A stretch of 33,613 nucleotides of DNA. It comes from an uncultured Oscillospiraceae bacterium (GTDB taxonomy: Bacteria > Bacillota > Clostridia > Oscillospirales > Oscillospiraceae). The notes under the pieces were generated by a model. The model was not told the DNA's origin. It searched no databases and saw nothing but the letters and a program-made list of their open reading frames with translations. Below are positions 24,007 to 32,470 of the stretch, piece after piece. A program made the position numbers and the translations under genes. The stretch is taken from the NCBI GenBank assembly GCA_947632155.1, contig CANROF010000029.1:1-33613 (forward strand), written 5' to 3'. Numbering within the stretch: position 1 is the first letter of the stretch; every line of letters begins with the position of its first letter.

Positions 24007-25485
24007 TCACTTGAGCTTTGGGAAGAGGGCCTTCATGGCGGGGTAGATCCGGCGAAATTGCCCGTAGCGCTCCTCATAGCGGGCCGCCAGCTCCGGCTCA
24101 GGCTCCGCCGCGGGGGAGACGGTTATGAGGGCCCGGCAGGCCTCCTGCACGGACGCGTATTTCCCGCAGCCCACCATGGCCAGGATGGCTCCGCCGTAGC
24201 CGGGGCCCTGCTCCGTGGCGGCCATGTCCAGGGGGAGGTCCAGGACGTTGGCCAGGATCCGCCGCCACAGCGGCGATTTGGCGCCGCCGCCGCAGATATT
24301 GGAGCGGGGGATCTTGATTCCCAGCCCCCGGGCCACCTCCAGGCTGTCCCGAATGGCAAAAGCCACGCCCTCCAGCACGGCCTGGGTCATATCCTCCCGG
24401 GAGGTGTCCATGGTGAGGCCCACAAAGACGCCCCGGGCGTCGGTGTCGTTTATGGGGCTGCGCTCGCCCATGAGATACGGCAGGAAAAAGACGTGATTCC
24501 GGCCCAGCTTGTCCGACGCGATCTTCGCCTGCTCCCCGGCGTAGTCCGCGTCGCCCAAAATGCCGTCCATCCACCACTTGTTGCAGCTCGCGGCGGAGAG
24601 CATACACCCCATGAGATGGAAGCCCCCGTCCGCGTGGGCGAAGGAGTGGAGGGCGTTGTGGGGGTCCACGCCGAAGCGGTCCGAGGATATGAACACCGTT
24701 CCGGAGGTGCCCAGGGATATGTTGCACCCCCCGGCGCCCACGGTGCCGGTGCCCACCGCCGCGGCGGCGTTGTCCCCGGCTCCGGCGCAGACCAGCACCG
24801 ACTCCGGAAGCCCCAGAGCCGCCGCCGCGCCGGCCTTCAGCGTGCCCACGCCCTGCCAGCTCTCGTAAAGCCGCGGGAGCTGCGCCTCCGAAACGCCGCA
24901 GATGTCCAGCATCTCCCCGGACCAGCGCTTGTGCTCCACGTCCAGGAGCAGCATCCCGGAGGCGTCGGAATAGTCCGTGGCGTGGACGCCCGTGAGCTTA
25001 TAGACCAGGTAGTCCTTGGGCAGCATGATCTTGGCGATTTTTTTGAAGTTCTCCGGCTCGTTTTCACGCATCCACAAAAGCTTTGGCGCGGTGAAGCCGG
25101 CAAAGGCGATGTTGGCGGTGCAGCGGCTCAGCGTCTCCCGGCCGACCACATCGTTGAGGTAGTCCACCTCCCTGGCCGTCCGGCCGTCGTTCCAGAGGAT
25201 GGCGGGGCGGATGACGTTGTCCTTCTCGTCCAGCGCCACCAGGCCGTGCATCTGGCCACCCAGGCCGATGCCCCGGACCGAGCCCGCGTCCGCGCCGGAG
25301 AGGAGCTCCGGCACGCCGGAGCGCACCGCGTCCCACCAGTCCTCCGGCCGCTGCTCGCTCCAGCCCGGGTGGGGGAAGCTCAGGGGGTACTCCCGGGTGA
25401 CCTCCCGCACCACCCGGCCGCCGGCCTCCACCAGCAGCAGCTTCACCGCCGAGGTGCCCAGGTCGATACCGATATAAAGGTCCAT
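24007..25485 (-). CDS. xylB: Xylulokinase
   Basis: A 492-residue FGGY-family kinase of normal length, phosphorylating D-xylulose with ATP to enter the pentose phosphate pathway. It has the N-terminal phosphate loop IGIDLGTSAVK, the xylulose-binding GGQMHGLV (about 77), WNDGRTARE, the second phosphate loop SLGTSGTVF, and the C-terminal GGGAKSPLWRRILANVL. These together fit xylulokinase better than other FGGY kinases. AAGGAG precedes the ATG. It is first gene of an operon with DUF4867 and an S24-like protein. No xylose isomerase is in the window. Confidence 0.93.
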   Translation of the reverse strand: MDLYIGIDLGTSAVKLLLVEAGGRVVREVTREYPLSFPHPGWSEQRPEDWWDAVRSGVPELLSGADAGSVRGIGLGGQMHGLVALDEKDNVIRPAILWNDGRTAREVDYLNDVVGRETLSRCTANIAFAGFTAPKLLWMRENEPENFKKIAKIMLPKDYLVYKLTGVHATDYSDASGMLLLDVEHKRWSGEMLDICGVSEAQLPRLYESWQGVGTLKAGAAAALGLPESVLVCAGAGDNAAAAVGTGTVGAGGCNISLGTSGTVFISSDRFGVDPHNALHSFAHADGGFHLMGCMLSAASCNKWWMDGILGDADYAGEQAKIASDKLGRNHVFFLPYLMGERSPINDTDARGVFVGLTMDTSREDMTQAVLEGVAFAIRDSLEVARGLGIKIPRSNICGGGAKSPLWRRILANVLDLPLDMAATEQGPGYGGAILAMVGCGKYASVQEACRALITVSPAAEPEPELAARYEERYGQFRRIYPAMKALFPKLK

Positions 25486-25517
25486 TTTCGCCGTCTCCTT
25501 TTTATTGATTTTTCCAT

Positions 25518-25546
25518 ATTATACTCCTTTTTCGCCCTGAGGTAAA
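25518..25546 (-). promoter_or_regulatory. Promoter of the xylB operon
   Basis: On the minus strand, TTTACC (25546-25541), a 17-base spacer and perfect TATAAT (25523-25518), 33 bases before the xylB ATG. Confidence 0.75.
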
Positions 25547-25576
25547 GTCCCGCCGGCGTTCTTCGCGCATTTTTTG

Positions 25577-25605
25577 TTGTATCCGCGCCGGAGGTGGTGT
25601 ATAAT
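25577..25605 (+). promoter_or_regulatory. Promoter of ddl
   Basis: TTGTAT (25577-25582), a 17-base spacer and perfect TATAAT (25600-25605), about 90 bases before ddl. Confidence 0.7.
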
Positions 25606-25696
25606 CAGGTTGGGGGACCTTTGAGCAGATCGCCGCGCGCTTCCCGGCGCTTCGATTTATTCAGAGTCCCTTGGAATAACATCAAGGAGGTTTCAA

Positions 25697-26731
25697 ATGG
25701 ACATAATCGTGCTTTGCGGGGGCCTCTCCACCGAGAGGGACGTTTCGAAAAAAAGCGGCGCCTTGATAGCCCGGGCCCTCCGGGAAAACGGCCACCGCGT
25801 GGCCCTTATAGACGCCTTTTACGGCTACACCGGGGAATATGACGATCCCCGGGAGATATTTGACCGCCCGGAGGACGCCGCCGGGGCGGAGATAACGGAG
25901 GAGGTCCCGGATCTGGCGGCGCTTCTGGCCTCCCGGAAGCAAAACAACGCCAGCCGCGTGGGGGACAACCTCATCGAGGTCTGCCGCGCCGCGGACATCG
26001 TCTTTCTGGGCCTCCACGGCGCCGACGGCGAGGACGGGCGGCTCCAGGCCATGTTCGACATCGCCGGGATACGCTATACCGGCTCCGGCCACCTGGGCTC
26101 CGCCTGCGCCATGGACAAGGAGACGGCAAAAAAGCTGATGGCCGCCGCCGGCGTCAACGTGGCGGAGGGCTGGAACGTCAACGCCCGGGACGCCGAAGGC
26201 TCCGCGCCGTGCCTGCCCTGCGTGGTGAAGCCCCGCTCCGGCGGCTCCTCCGTGGGCACCTCCATCGCCCGCACGCAGGAGGAGTACGCCCAGGCGCTGA
26301 AGCTGGGCTTTGCCTACTCTGACGACCTTTTGGTGGAGCGGTACATACAGGGCCGGGAGATTGGCGTGGGCGTTTTGGCCGGGGAGGCCCTGCCGCCCAT
26401 CGAGATCCGGCCCAAGAGCGGCTTTTTCGACTACAAAAACAAGTACCAGGACGGCGCCACCGACGAGATCTGCCCCATCCCGGACCTGACGCGGGACCTG
26501 GACGAGGCCCTGCGCGCCGCCGCCGTCAGGGTCTATGACGCCCTGGGGCTGGAGGTCTACGCCCGCATGGACTTCATCGTTGACGGGACCGGCAGGATCT
26601 GGTGCCTGGAGGCCAACACCCTCCCCGGCATGACCCCCGCCAGCCTCCTGCCCAAGGAAGCCCGCGCCGCCGGGATAGGCTATAACGACCTGTGCGAGAG
26701 GATCATAGCGGAATCGATGAAACGCTTCTAA
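25697..26731 (+). CDS. ddl: D-alanine--D-alanine ligase
   Basis: A 344-residue ATP-grasp ligase joining two D-Ala in the cytoplasm for peptidoglycan precursors. It has the N-terminal LCGGLSTERDVS motif, LHGADGEDG, the YTGSGHLGSACAMDK segment, VVKPRSGGSSVGTS, ERYIQGREIGVGVL, and the metal/substrate end MDFIVDGTGRIWCLEANTLPGMTPASLLP. The product MurF substrate is used by the next gene, murF. AAGGAGG lies 6 bases before the ATG. The usual Ddl specificity residues cannot be judged without alignment. Confidence 0.93.
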   Translation: MDIIVLCGGLSTERDVSKKSGALIARALRENGHRVALIDAFYGYTGEYDDPREIFDRPEDAAGAEITEEVPDLAALLASRKQNNASRVGDNLIEVCRAADIVFLGLHGADGEDGRLQAMFDIAGIRYTGSGHLGSACAMDKETAKKLMAAAGVNVAEGWNVNARDAEGSAPCLPCVVKPRSGGSSVGTSIARTQEEYAQALKLGFAYSDDLLVERYIQGREIGVGVLAGEALPPIEIRPKSGFFDYKNKYQDGATDEICPIPDLTRDLDEALRAAAVRVYDALGLEVYARMDFIVDGTGRIWCLEANTLPGMTPASLLPKEARAAGIGYNDLCERIIAESMKRF

Positions 26732-26753
26732 AAGCGCGGCGATTCCGAATACC

Positions 26754-27330
26754 CCCAAATCAACGCGAAAACCCCTCAACCCCGCCGTAGGGGCCGATGA
26801 CCACATCGGCCCATCTCCCAATTCACCGCCCATTTACCGTCAAACGCGCAACGTCCCCGTCCCCCGGGTTTTTGCCATGTTCCGTTGAATGGAGGCGGGA
26901 ACAAATCGGCGGGACGGGTCGCCGGGACGGCGACCCCTACAGGAAGATTTTCGGCTGTATTACACCTTGCAATATGCCGCGATTATGTGTCATCCCAAAA
27001 TCAACGTGAAAACCAACCAAACCAGCCGTAGGGGCCGCCGTCCCCGGCGGCCCGCGCCCCGTTCCACCACCAAATCCCGTCAAACGCGCAACGTCCCCGT
27101 CCCCCGGGTTTTTGCCATGTTCCGTTGAATGGAGGCGGGAACAAATCGGCGGGACGGGTCGCCGGGACGGCGACCCCTACAGGAAGATTTTCGGCTGTAT
27201 TACACCTTGCAATATGCCGCGATTATGTGTCATCCCAAAATCAACGTGAAAACCAACCAAACCAGCCGTAGGGGCCGCCGTCCCCGGCGGCCCGCGCCCC
27301 GTTCCGCCACCCAAATCCCGTCAAACGCTC
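26754..27330. repeat. 240-bp tandem repeat built from R2 palindromes
   Basis: Two adjacent 240-bp units (26841-27080 and 27081-27320) are identical over their first 225 bases. A diverged partial unit precedes them from 26754. Each unit contains an inverted pair of hairpins: GTAGGGGCCG-type at 26787, 27027 and 27267, and the reverse type ending CCCCTAC at 26940 and 27180. Each pair thus forms an approximately 154-bp element with GTAGGGG ends. A frame of 79 or 115 residues across it is a by-product of the duplication, not a gene. This fills the ddl-murF gap. Confidence 0.85.
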
Positions 27331-27354
27331 ACCCCCACCCCCACCCCCACCCCC
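27331..27354. repeat. (ACCCCC)x4 tract
   Basis: Four exact hexamers. The minus strand carries four runs of five G separated by single T, a strong G-quadruplex pattern in the template strand 40 bases before murF. Confidence 0.9.
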
Positions 27355-27393
27355 GGCCCTATGGCCGGAAACAGCAAAAAAGGAGGCACCGCC

Positions 27394-28779
27394 ATGAAAA
27401 TGAAATCACTCACCCTGGACAAGATCGCCGAGGTCACCGGCGGAAAATATGTGGGCCCCGCGCGTTTTCGGAATGACCGCATCACCTGCGTCTCCATGGA
27501 CAGCCGGGAGATCGACAGGGGCGGGCTTTTCGTGTGCATCAAGGGCCAGCGCGTGGACGGCCACAGCTTTGCCCGGGACGCGGTGGAGAAAAACGGCGCC
27601 CTGGCCTGCCTCTCTGAGCGGGCGCTGCCGGACCTGCCCTGCGTGGTGGTGGAGGACACGAGGAAGGCCCTCCGGGACCTGGCGGAGTACTACCGGAGCC
27701 TCTTCACCATCCCCGTGGTGGGCATCGTGGGCTCCGTGGGCAAGACCACGGCCAAGGAGCTCTGCGCCCGGGTCCTGTCCCGGCGCTTCCTGACGCTGAA
27801 GACCCCGGCCAACCTCAATAACGAGCTGGGCGTCCCCCTGACGCTGCTGGGCCTCCGGGAGGAGCACGAGGCCGCCGTCATCGAAATGGGCATCTCCGAC
27901 TTTGGCGAGATGCGAAGGCTGGCCAAAATGGTCCGGCCCGACATCTGCGTCTTCACCTCCGTGGGCTACTGCCATCTGGAAAGGTTAGGCGACCTCCGGG
28001 GCGTTTTGAAGGCCAAATCCGAGGTCTTTGAGTATATGGACTCCGACGCCGTCACCGTCCTCAACGGCGACGACGAGCTCCTGCGGGACCTGGACACCGG
28101 CACCCGCCGGGTGCGGTACGGCGCCGGGGAGTGGAACGACGTCCGGGCGGAGAACGTGGAAAATCTGGGCTTCGACGGCGTCTCCTGCGACATATGCTTC
28201 GAGGACGAGCGCGTTTTCACCCTGATCCCCGCCTTCGGCAGCCACATCATCTACGGCGCCCTGGCCGCCGCCGCGGTGGGCCGCATCCTGGGCCAGGGCG
28301 GCGAGGAGATCCTGCGCGGCATCGCCGACTACCGCCCCGTGGGAGGCCGGGCCAGCGTCACGGACACCGGCTTTGTCACCATCATCGACGACTGCTACAA
28401 CGCAAATCCCAACTCCATGGCCGCCGCCATACGGTCCCTCAGCACCATCCGGTCCTTGAGCGCCCCCCACGGCAAGCGCGTGGCGATCTTGGGCGACATG
28501 AAGGAGCTGGGGGCGGATTCTGCCCACCTCCACCGGCTCATGGGCAAGCTGGCCGCGGAGTGCCGCATCGACTCCGTGGTCTGCTGCGGCGAGGAGGCCA
28601 AGAGCATCTACGACGCGTATCTGGCCGCCGGCGGCGGGAAGGCCCGGTATTATCTGCGCCGGGAGGACTTCCTCCCCGACATCCCCGAGGCCGTGGAGCG
28701 CGGCGACGTGGTGCTGGTGAAGGCCAGCCACTCCATGGGCTTTGAGGACATCGTGGAGCGGCTTTCGAAGCTCCGATGA
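27394..28779 (+). CDS. murF: UDP-MurNAc-tripeptide--D-Ala-D-Ala ligase
   Basis: A 461-residue Mur ligase that adds the D-Ala-D-Ala dipeptide made by Ddl to UDP-MurNAc-tripeptide. It has a MurF-type N-terminal domain (SMDSREIDRGGLFVCIKGQRVDGH), the ATP loop GSVGKTT (113-119), KTPANLNNELGVPLTLL, VIEMGISDFGEM, and the C-terminal DDCYNANPNSMAAAI and VLVKASHSMGFEDIV motifs. The ATG at 27394 follows AGGAGG by 7 bases; an in-frame ATG at 27361 lies right after the C-rich tract and lacks a site. Its stop overlaps the next start in ATGA. Confidence 0.94.
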   Translation: MKMKSLTLDKIAEVTGGKYVGPARFRNDRITCVSMDSREIDRGGLFVCIKGQRVDGHSFARDAVEKNGALACLSERALPDLPCVVVEDTRKALRDLAEYYRSLFTIPVVGIVGSVGKTTAKELCARVLSRRFLTLKTPANLNNELGVPLTLLGLREEHEAAVIEMGISDFGEMRRLAKMVRPDICVFTSVGYCHLERLGDLRGVLKAKSEVFEYMDSDAVTVLNGDDELLRDLDTGTRRVRYGAGEWNDVRAENVENLGFDGVSCDICFEDERVFTLIPAFGSHIIYGALAAAAVGRILGQGGEEILRGIADYRPVGGRASVTDTGFVTIIDDCYNANPNSMAAAIRSLSTIRSLSAPHGKRVAILGDMKELGADSAHLHRLMGKLAAECRIDSVVCCGEEAKSIYDAYLAAGGGKARYYLRREDFLPDIPEAVERGDVVLVKASHSMGFEDIVERLSKLR

Positions 28780-29708
28780 AGCTCCGATACGATGCCGGGG
28801 AGGCGGACGCCGGGCGGAAGGTCTACCACATCCTGAAAAATACCCTGGGCCTCTCCGCCGGGGCCGTCAAGAGGCTCAAGTACGCCTCCGCCGTGACGGT
28901 CAACGGCCGGCCCGCCTTTATGGACCGCCGCGTGGAGCCCGGGGACACGGTGGAGGCGGAGCTTGACCGGGCCGAGGCCGCCCCGGATTTCCCTCCGGAG
29001 CGGGGCGAGCTGGAGATTCTTTTTGAAAACCCGGCGCTTCTGGCCATAAACAAGCCCGCGGGGATGCTCGCCCACCCCTCCCGGGGCAGATACACCGGCA
29101 CGGCGGCCAATTTCGCGGCGGGGTATCTCCTGGAAACGGCGGGCTCGGCGGTGTGCCACGCGGTGAACAGGCTGGACCGGGACACCAGCGGCGTCATGGT
29201 GTTCGCCAAAAACGCCCACTTCAAGGCCAGAGCCATGGAGGCGCTGCGCGCGCCGGAGGCGGAGAAGGAATATCTGGCGTATCTCTGCGGCGCCCTCCCG
29301 GAGGAGCGCGGCGTTATCGACCTGCCCATCGACCGGGAGCGCGAGGGCTTCCAGAAGCGCGTCGTCCGGGACTCCGGCAAGCGGGCGGTGACGGAGTATG
29401 AGACGCTGGGCCGGACGGAAATCTACGGCCGGACCGTCACGAAGGTCCGCCTCGCCCTCCGGACGGGCCGCACCCACCAGATACGGGTCCACTGTGCCCA
29501 TCTCGGCGCGCCGGTGCTGGGGGACGGGCTCTACGGCACGGCGGCGTCCGCGGAGCTTGCGGAGCGCCTGGGCCTCACGGCGCACCTGCTCCACGCGCGG
29601 CGCCTTTCCTTCACGGAGCCCCTGACCGGGGAGCCGCTGACGCTGAAGGCCCCGGTCATGAGGGCGGATATGATAAAATGCGGTGAATTTTTCGAAAATA
29701 GCTATTGA
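28776..29708 (+). CDS. RluA-family pseudouridine synthase
   Basis: A 310-residue enzyme that converts specific uridines in rRNA or tRNA to pseudouridine. An S4-like RNA-binding domain (about 12-62) comes before the catalytic domain with INKPAGMLAHPS, the active-site motif HAVNRLDRDTSG (catalytic Asp134), EKEYLAYLCG and GRTHQIRVHCAHLGAPVLGDGLYG. RluD-like architecture; the exact target site cannot be read. It is translationally coupled to murF. The stop codon overlaps the -35 box of the tRNA promoter. Confidence 0.92.
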   Translation: MKLRYDAGEADAGRKVYHILKNTLGLSAGAVKRLKYASAVTVNGRPAFMDRRVEPGDTVEAELDRAEAAPDFPPERGELEILFENPALLAINKPAGMLAHPSRGRYTGTAANFAAGYLLETAGSAVCHAVNRLDRDTSGVMVFAKNAHFKARAMEALRAPEAEKEYLAYLCGALPEERGVIDLPIDREREGFQKRVVRDSGKRAVTEYETLGRTEIYGRTVTKVRLALRTGRTHQIRVHCAHLGAPVLGDGLYGTAASAELAERLGLTAHLLHARRLSFTEPLTGEPLTLKAPVMRADMIKCGEFFENSY

Positions 29709-29733
29709 CAAACAAGTGCGGATAGTATAAAAT
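29705..29733 (+). promoter_or_regulatory. Promoter of the tRNA pair
   Basis: TTGACA (29705-29710), a 17-base spacer and TAAAAT (29728-29733), 48 bases before tRNA-Asp. Confidence 0.85.
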
Positions 29734-29781
29734 AATCGAGCGCCGTTAAGGAAAGCACATGTTTTTGAATAAAGCGCACAC

Positions 29782-29858
<77 letters not shown>

Positions 29859-29860
29859 AC

Positions 29861-29936
<76 letters not shown>

Positions 29937-29942
29937 AGTGGT

Positions 29943-29991
29943 AAGCTACATTTCAGCCTTACAAAGAGACTGGAATGTAGCTTATTTCTTT
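29943..29991 (+). terminator. Terminator of the tRNA operon
   Basis: AAGCTACATTTCAG pairs with CTGGAATGTAGCTT (13 of 14), followed by ATTTCTTT. Confidence 0.75.
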
Positions 29992-29994
29992 ATC

Positions 29995-30045
29995 AAAACC
30001 TCCGTGTTATACTGCGCTTACGGATGCAGAAAACACGGAGGTTTT
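29995..30045 (+). promoter_or_regulatory. Inverted repeat hiding the recombinase ribosome site
   Basis: Perfect 14-bp arms AAAACCTCCGTGTT (29995-30008) and AACACGGAGGTTTT (30032-30045). The right arm contains the GGAGG site (30037-30041) of the recombinase. A TATACT -10-like box (30008-30013) lies at the start of the loop, so a transcript starting there would lack the left arm while a read-through transcript would fold and hide the site. Confidence 0.75.
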
Positions 30046-30048
30046 GTT

Positions 30049-30969
30049 ATGTCCAAATATGTAGTAGAAATTCCCGGACGCGAGCAGCCGGGACCGATAT
30101 GGGAACAGCGGCTACGGGTGGCGGCTTATTGCCGGGTCAGTACGGAGCACGAGGAACAGCAGTACAGTTTGAAAAATCAAATTGAGTATTACACAGAGTA
30201 CATCCGACAAAATCCCTATTGGCACTTTGTTGCTGTCTATTATGACATCGGATCCGGCTTGAGGACTGGCAATCGGCCTGGCTACCGGCAGATGCTGAAA
30301 GACTGTGACAAGCGAAAAATCGACCTGATCCTTGTTAAAACGCTCAGCCGTTTTGGCAGGGATACTTTGGAAACAATCAAACAAATACGGGGGTTAAGAC
30401 AAATGAATATCGGAGTATACATCGAGACCGGCGGCATCAATACATTGACCGCCAGCAATCTTCTTATCGAGCAATTGGCCGCCATTGACCAAGCGGAGAG
30501 CTGGTCAAGGAGCAGGGACATCAAGTTTGGCCTTCGGCAGCGTATGATGGAAGGTAAAACAATTCTCAACCACACTCGCTTCCTCGGCTACACCAAAGGC
30601 CCAGACGGCGTTTTGCAAATCGTCCCGGAAGAAGCTGAAATTGTGAGAAAGATTTTTGATCTGTATGTCCAAGGGAACGGTGTTCGAAAAATCAAAAAGC
30701 ATCTGGAATCCCACGGCATTAAGACAGTCACCGGCAAAACCGAGTGGAGCACCTCTACCATCGACCGGATGCTCAGTAACGAGAAATACGCCGGAGATGT
30801 GCTGATGCAAAAAACCTATACGCCGGATTTCCTGACGGGCAAAAAGAAAAAGAATCGTGGGCAGGTGGAGATGTACCTGGTGGAGAACGCCCACGAACCA
30901 ATCATCGGCAGGGAGACGTTTGATAGGGTGCAGGAGATGAAGGGGCATATCAAAAAGCAGGGCAATTAG
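30049..30969 (+). CDS. Short large-serine-recombinase-type protein
   Basis: A 306-residue serine recombinase. The N-terminal resolvase domain has the catalytic Ser31 in YCRVST, the GSGLRTGNRPGYRQML segment, and KTLSRFGRDTLE. The recombinase DNA-binding domain follows (FLGYTKGPDG, EEAEIVRKIFDLYVQGNGVRKIKKHL, WSTSTIDRMLSNEKYAGDVLMQKTYTPDFLTGK). It ends soon after HEPIIGRETFDRVQEM, where typical 500-residue members continue with a zinc ribbon and coiled coil, so it is either truncated or a short type. The ATG at 30049 follows GGAGG by 7 bases; the in-frame start at 29938 is unlikely. It lies 112 bases after tRNA-Thr. Confidence 0.85.
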   Translation: MSKYVVEIPGREQPGPIWEQRLRVAAYCRVSTEHEEQQYSLKNQIEYYTEYIRQNPYWHFVAVYYDIGSGLRTGNRPGYRQMLKDCDKRKIDLILVKTLSRFGRDTLETIKQIRGLRQMNIGVYIETGGINTLTASNLLIEQLAAIDQAESWSRSRDIKFGLRQRMMEGKTILNHTRFLGYTKGPDGVLQIVPEEAEIVRKIFDLYVQGNGVRKIKKHLESHGIKTVTGKTEWSTSTIDRMLSNEKYAGDVLMQKTYTPDFLTGKKKKNRGQVEMYLVENAHEPIIGRETFDRVQEMKGHIKKQGN

Positions 30970-31020
30970 TACCAATAGCAATTCAAACCCATTGCGTGGC
31001 AAGACGGTTTGAAAAATTGA

Positions 31021-31069
31021 ACGCGACCCCACTTTCGAAATTTTTTCTCAAAAACGGGGTCGCGTCTAT
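31021..31069 (+). terminator. Terminator after the recombinase
   Basis: Perfect 10-bp stem ACGCGACCCC/GGGGTCGCGT with a 25-base loop, then CTATTTA. Confidence 0.7.
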
Positions 31070-31070
31070 T

Positions 31071-31387
31071 TAAAGGCTATTGCGGAAGTATAAGAATTTG
31101 AAAACGGTAGGATAAGGTTGCTATTAAGACTCACCATTTTCGCAAGCTAATTTTCACGACAAGCACAGTTTTAGACGGTGGTTTCTTATAAAAATCTGTT
31201 GTTTATTGCTACACACATTGTGAATACTCAATTTGTTTTTCCTATATAGAGCAGGCGGTGGCCTGCTCGTTCTTTATGCGGGGAGGTTGTCAGTGAGATA
31301 CTCCACCGACACGCCCTATCGGGTGTCGGCTTTGTAGTTGGGGCGGGGGTTTGGCCATTCGATGTAACCCTACGACGCGACATTAAT
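31071..31387. other. AT-rich non-coding stretch with two terminator-like hairpins
   Basis: No open frame is convincing. At 31249-31275, GAGCAGGC-GGTG-GCCTGCTC is followed by GTTCTTT. At 31306-31333, CCGACAC pairs with GTGTCGG before CTTTG. A G-rich GGGGAGG site between them precedes no start codon. It looks like a leftover of a mobile element. Confidence 0.5.
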
Positions 31388-31576
31388 CTAATTTGAGTCC
31401 TCTATAATCAGCCGCTCCATCCTATGTAACTCAATGAAATCCATAGCTACTTGTTTATTAGTTCCTTCAATGGAAATGAACTCCGGGGCGATGAAACAGC
31501 GGGCAACAGCTCCTTTGATAGCTTTTTTGGCTTTAGAGAACTCCTGCGTTGCCCTAAGGGCATCGTCATATGACAT
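31388..31576 (-). CDS. Small hypothetical protein
   Basis: A 62-residue frame starting MSYDDALRATQEFSKAKK and ending RLIIEDSN, with GGAGA 6 bases before the ATG at 31576. The composition is mixed, with an amphipathic first half and no membrane segment. I do not recognise it. It sits alone on the minus strand in the mobile island, so it could be a remnant. Confidence 0.45.
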   Translation of the reverse strand: MSYDDALRATQEFSKAKKAIKGAVARCFIAPEFISIEGTNKQVAMDFIELHRMERLIIEDSN

Positions 31577-31648
31577 TGTATGTCTCCGTTGGACGAAGAC
31601 TGATGGCAAAGAGCGCGCGGAGTCCTGCTCCGCTCCTGACCAAGTCAT

Positions 31649-32053
31649 TTTCCGCCAACTTGAACACTAAAGTAATTATAAAACAGACATTTTGACAAAA
31701 TTTTTTTAGCTGTAACAAAAAATTACCTTGAAGACATTAATAGGTAGTGACGTTATACAATTCGTCATCCACGAAACGTAGTCTTTTGTTACTTTGAACC
31801 CCAAAAATCTTAAGAGCGGTGAAAGTGGGCAACTGTGCGAACTGAACGTCAGTGTCCAAATAGACTGTTACAAATTAACATAATGAATAAGTGAAGAAAA
31901 TGTTGTATGCAAGAAAAAAATACCCCAGCTATAATTACCCTGCTTTAGCGTAAGTTAATGCCCTTTAACTTTAAATGAATTTCATTCATTGTGACTCAAG
32001 CCTTGGAAAGTCCACGTTAAGTTAGATAGCATATTGACTCATAAAAGGAACGA
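31649..32053. other. AT-rich stretch without a visible gene
   Basis: No open frame, tRNA or strong terminator is seen. Several AT-rich promoter-like hexamers occur, but none is positioned with a gene except possibly those before the broken fic gene. Confidence 0.5.
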
Positions 32054-32450
32054 TTGGATAAACGGTGCCCTTTGGGGGACCTAAAGCAGCTACAGGTTGA
32101 ATTTCTTGTGGAGTACACCTATAATTCTAACGCTATTAAAGGCAATACCTTGACCCTGCGGGAGACAGCTCTTGCGTTGGAAGATCTTACGATTGACCAA
32201 AGGCCACCCAAGGAACATCTGGAAATCTGGAGGAAGTTGGTCATAAGGAGGCTTCCTTGTATGAGCAGGAGCTAGTGCGTGATAAAATTCCATTTTTGAA
32301 AGCCATCATTCTGATCCAACCATGGTTTCTAAATTGATGGAAAAGTTGGTCAAAGAATTCGAAGTCATTACGCTGCATCTGTTTGAAAAAGTAACACTGC
32401 TCAATCTGCAAATTAATGGTATCCACCCGTTAACTATATGTTGTAAATAA
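32054..32450 (+). pseudogene. Fic family protein, decayed
   Basis: The first part, from a TTG at 32054, encodes FLVEYTYNSNAIKGNTLTLRE, the typical N-terminal region of bacterial Fic (AMP-transferase) proteins, including the S-N-A-I-x-G-N inhibitory-helix-like motif. It loses frame near 32225. The continuation VGHKEASLYEQELVRDKIPFL lies in a second frame (32233-32337), and LHLFEKVTLLNLQINGIHP in a third (32337-32450). The coding trace stops exactly where the catalytic HPFxDGNGRxxR motif should follow. The gene is therefore frameshifted at least twice and lacks its active site. Confidence 0.75.
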
Positions 32451-32470
32451 TCACACCAGGAGGTTATACT

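Noticed and set aside
24058-25545. 495-residue plus-strand frame opposite xylB
   Set aside because: It is antisense to an intact xylulokinase and lacks recognisable motifs.
26754-27354. Possible CRISPR array because of regular repeats
   Set aside because: The units are 240 bp, tandem and without unique spacers, and no cas genes are visible.
26889-27476. 79- and 115-residue frames sharing an identical N-terminus
   Set aside because: They arise from the 240-bp tandem duplication and have no ribosome site; one runs into murF out of frame.
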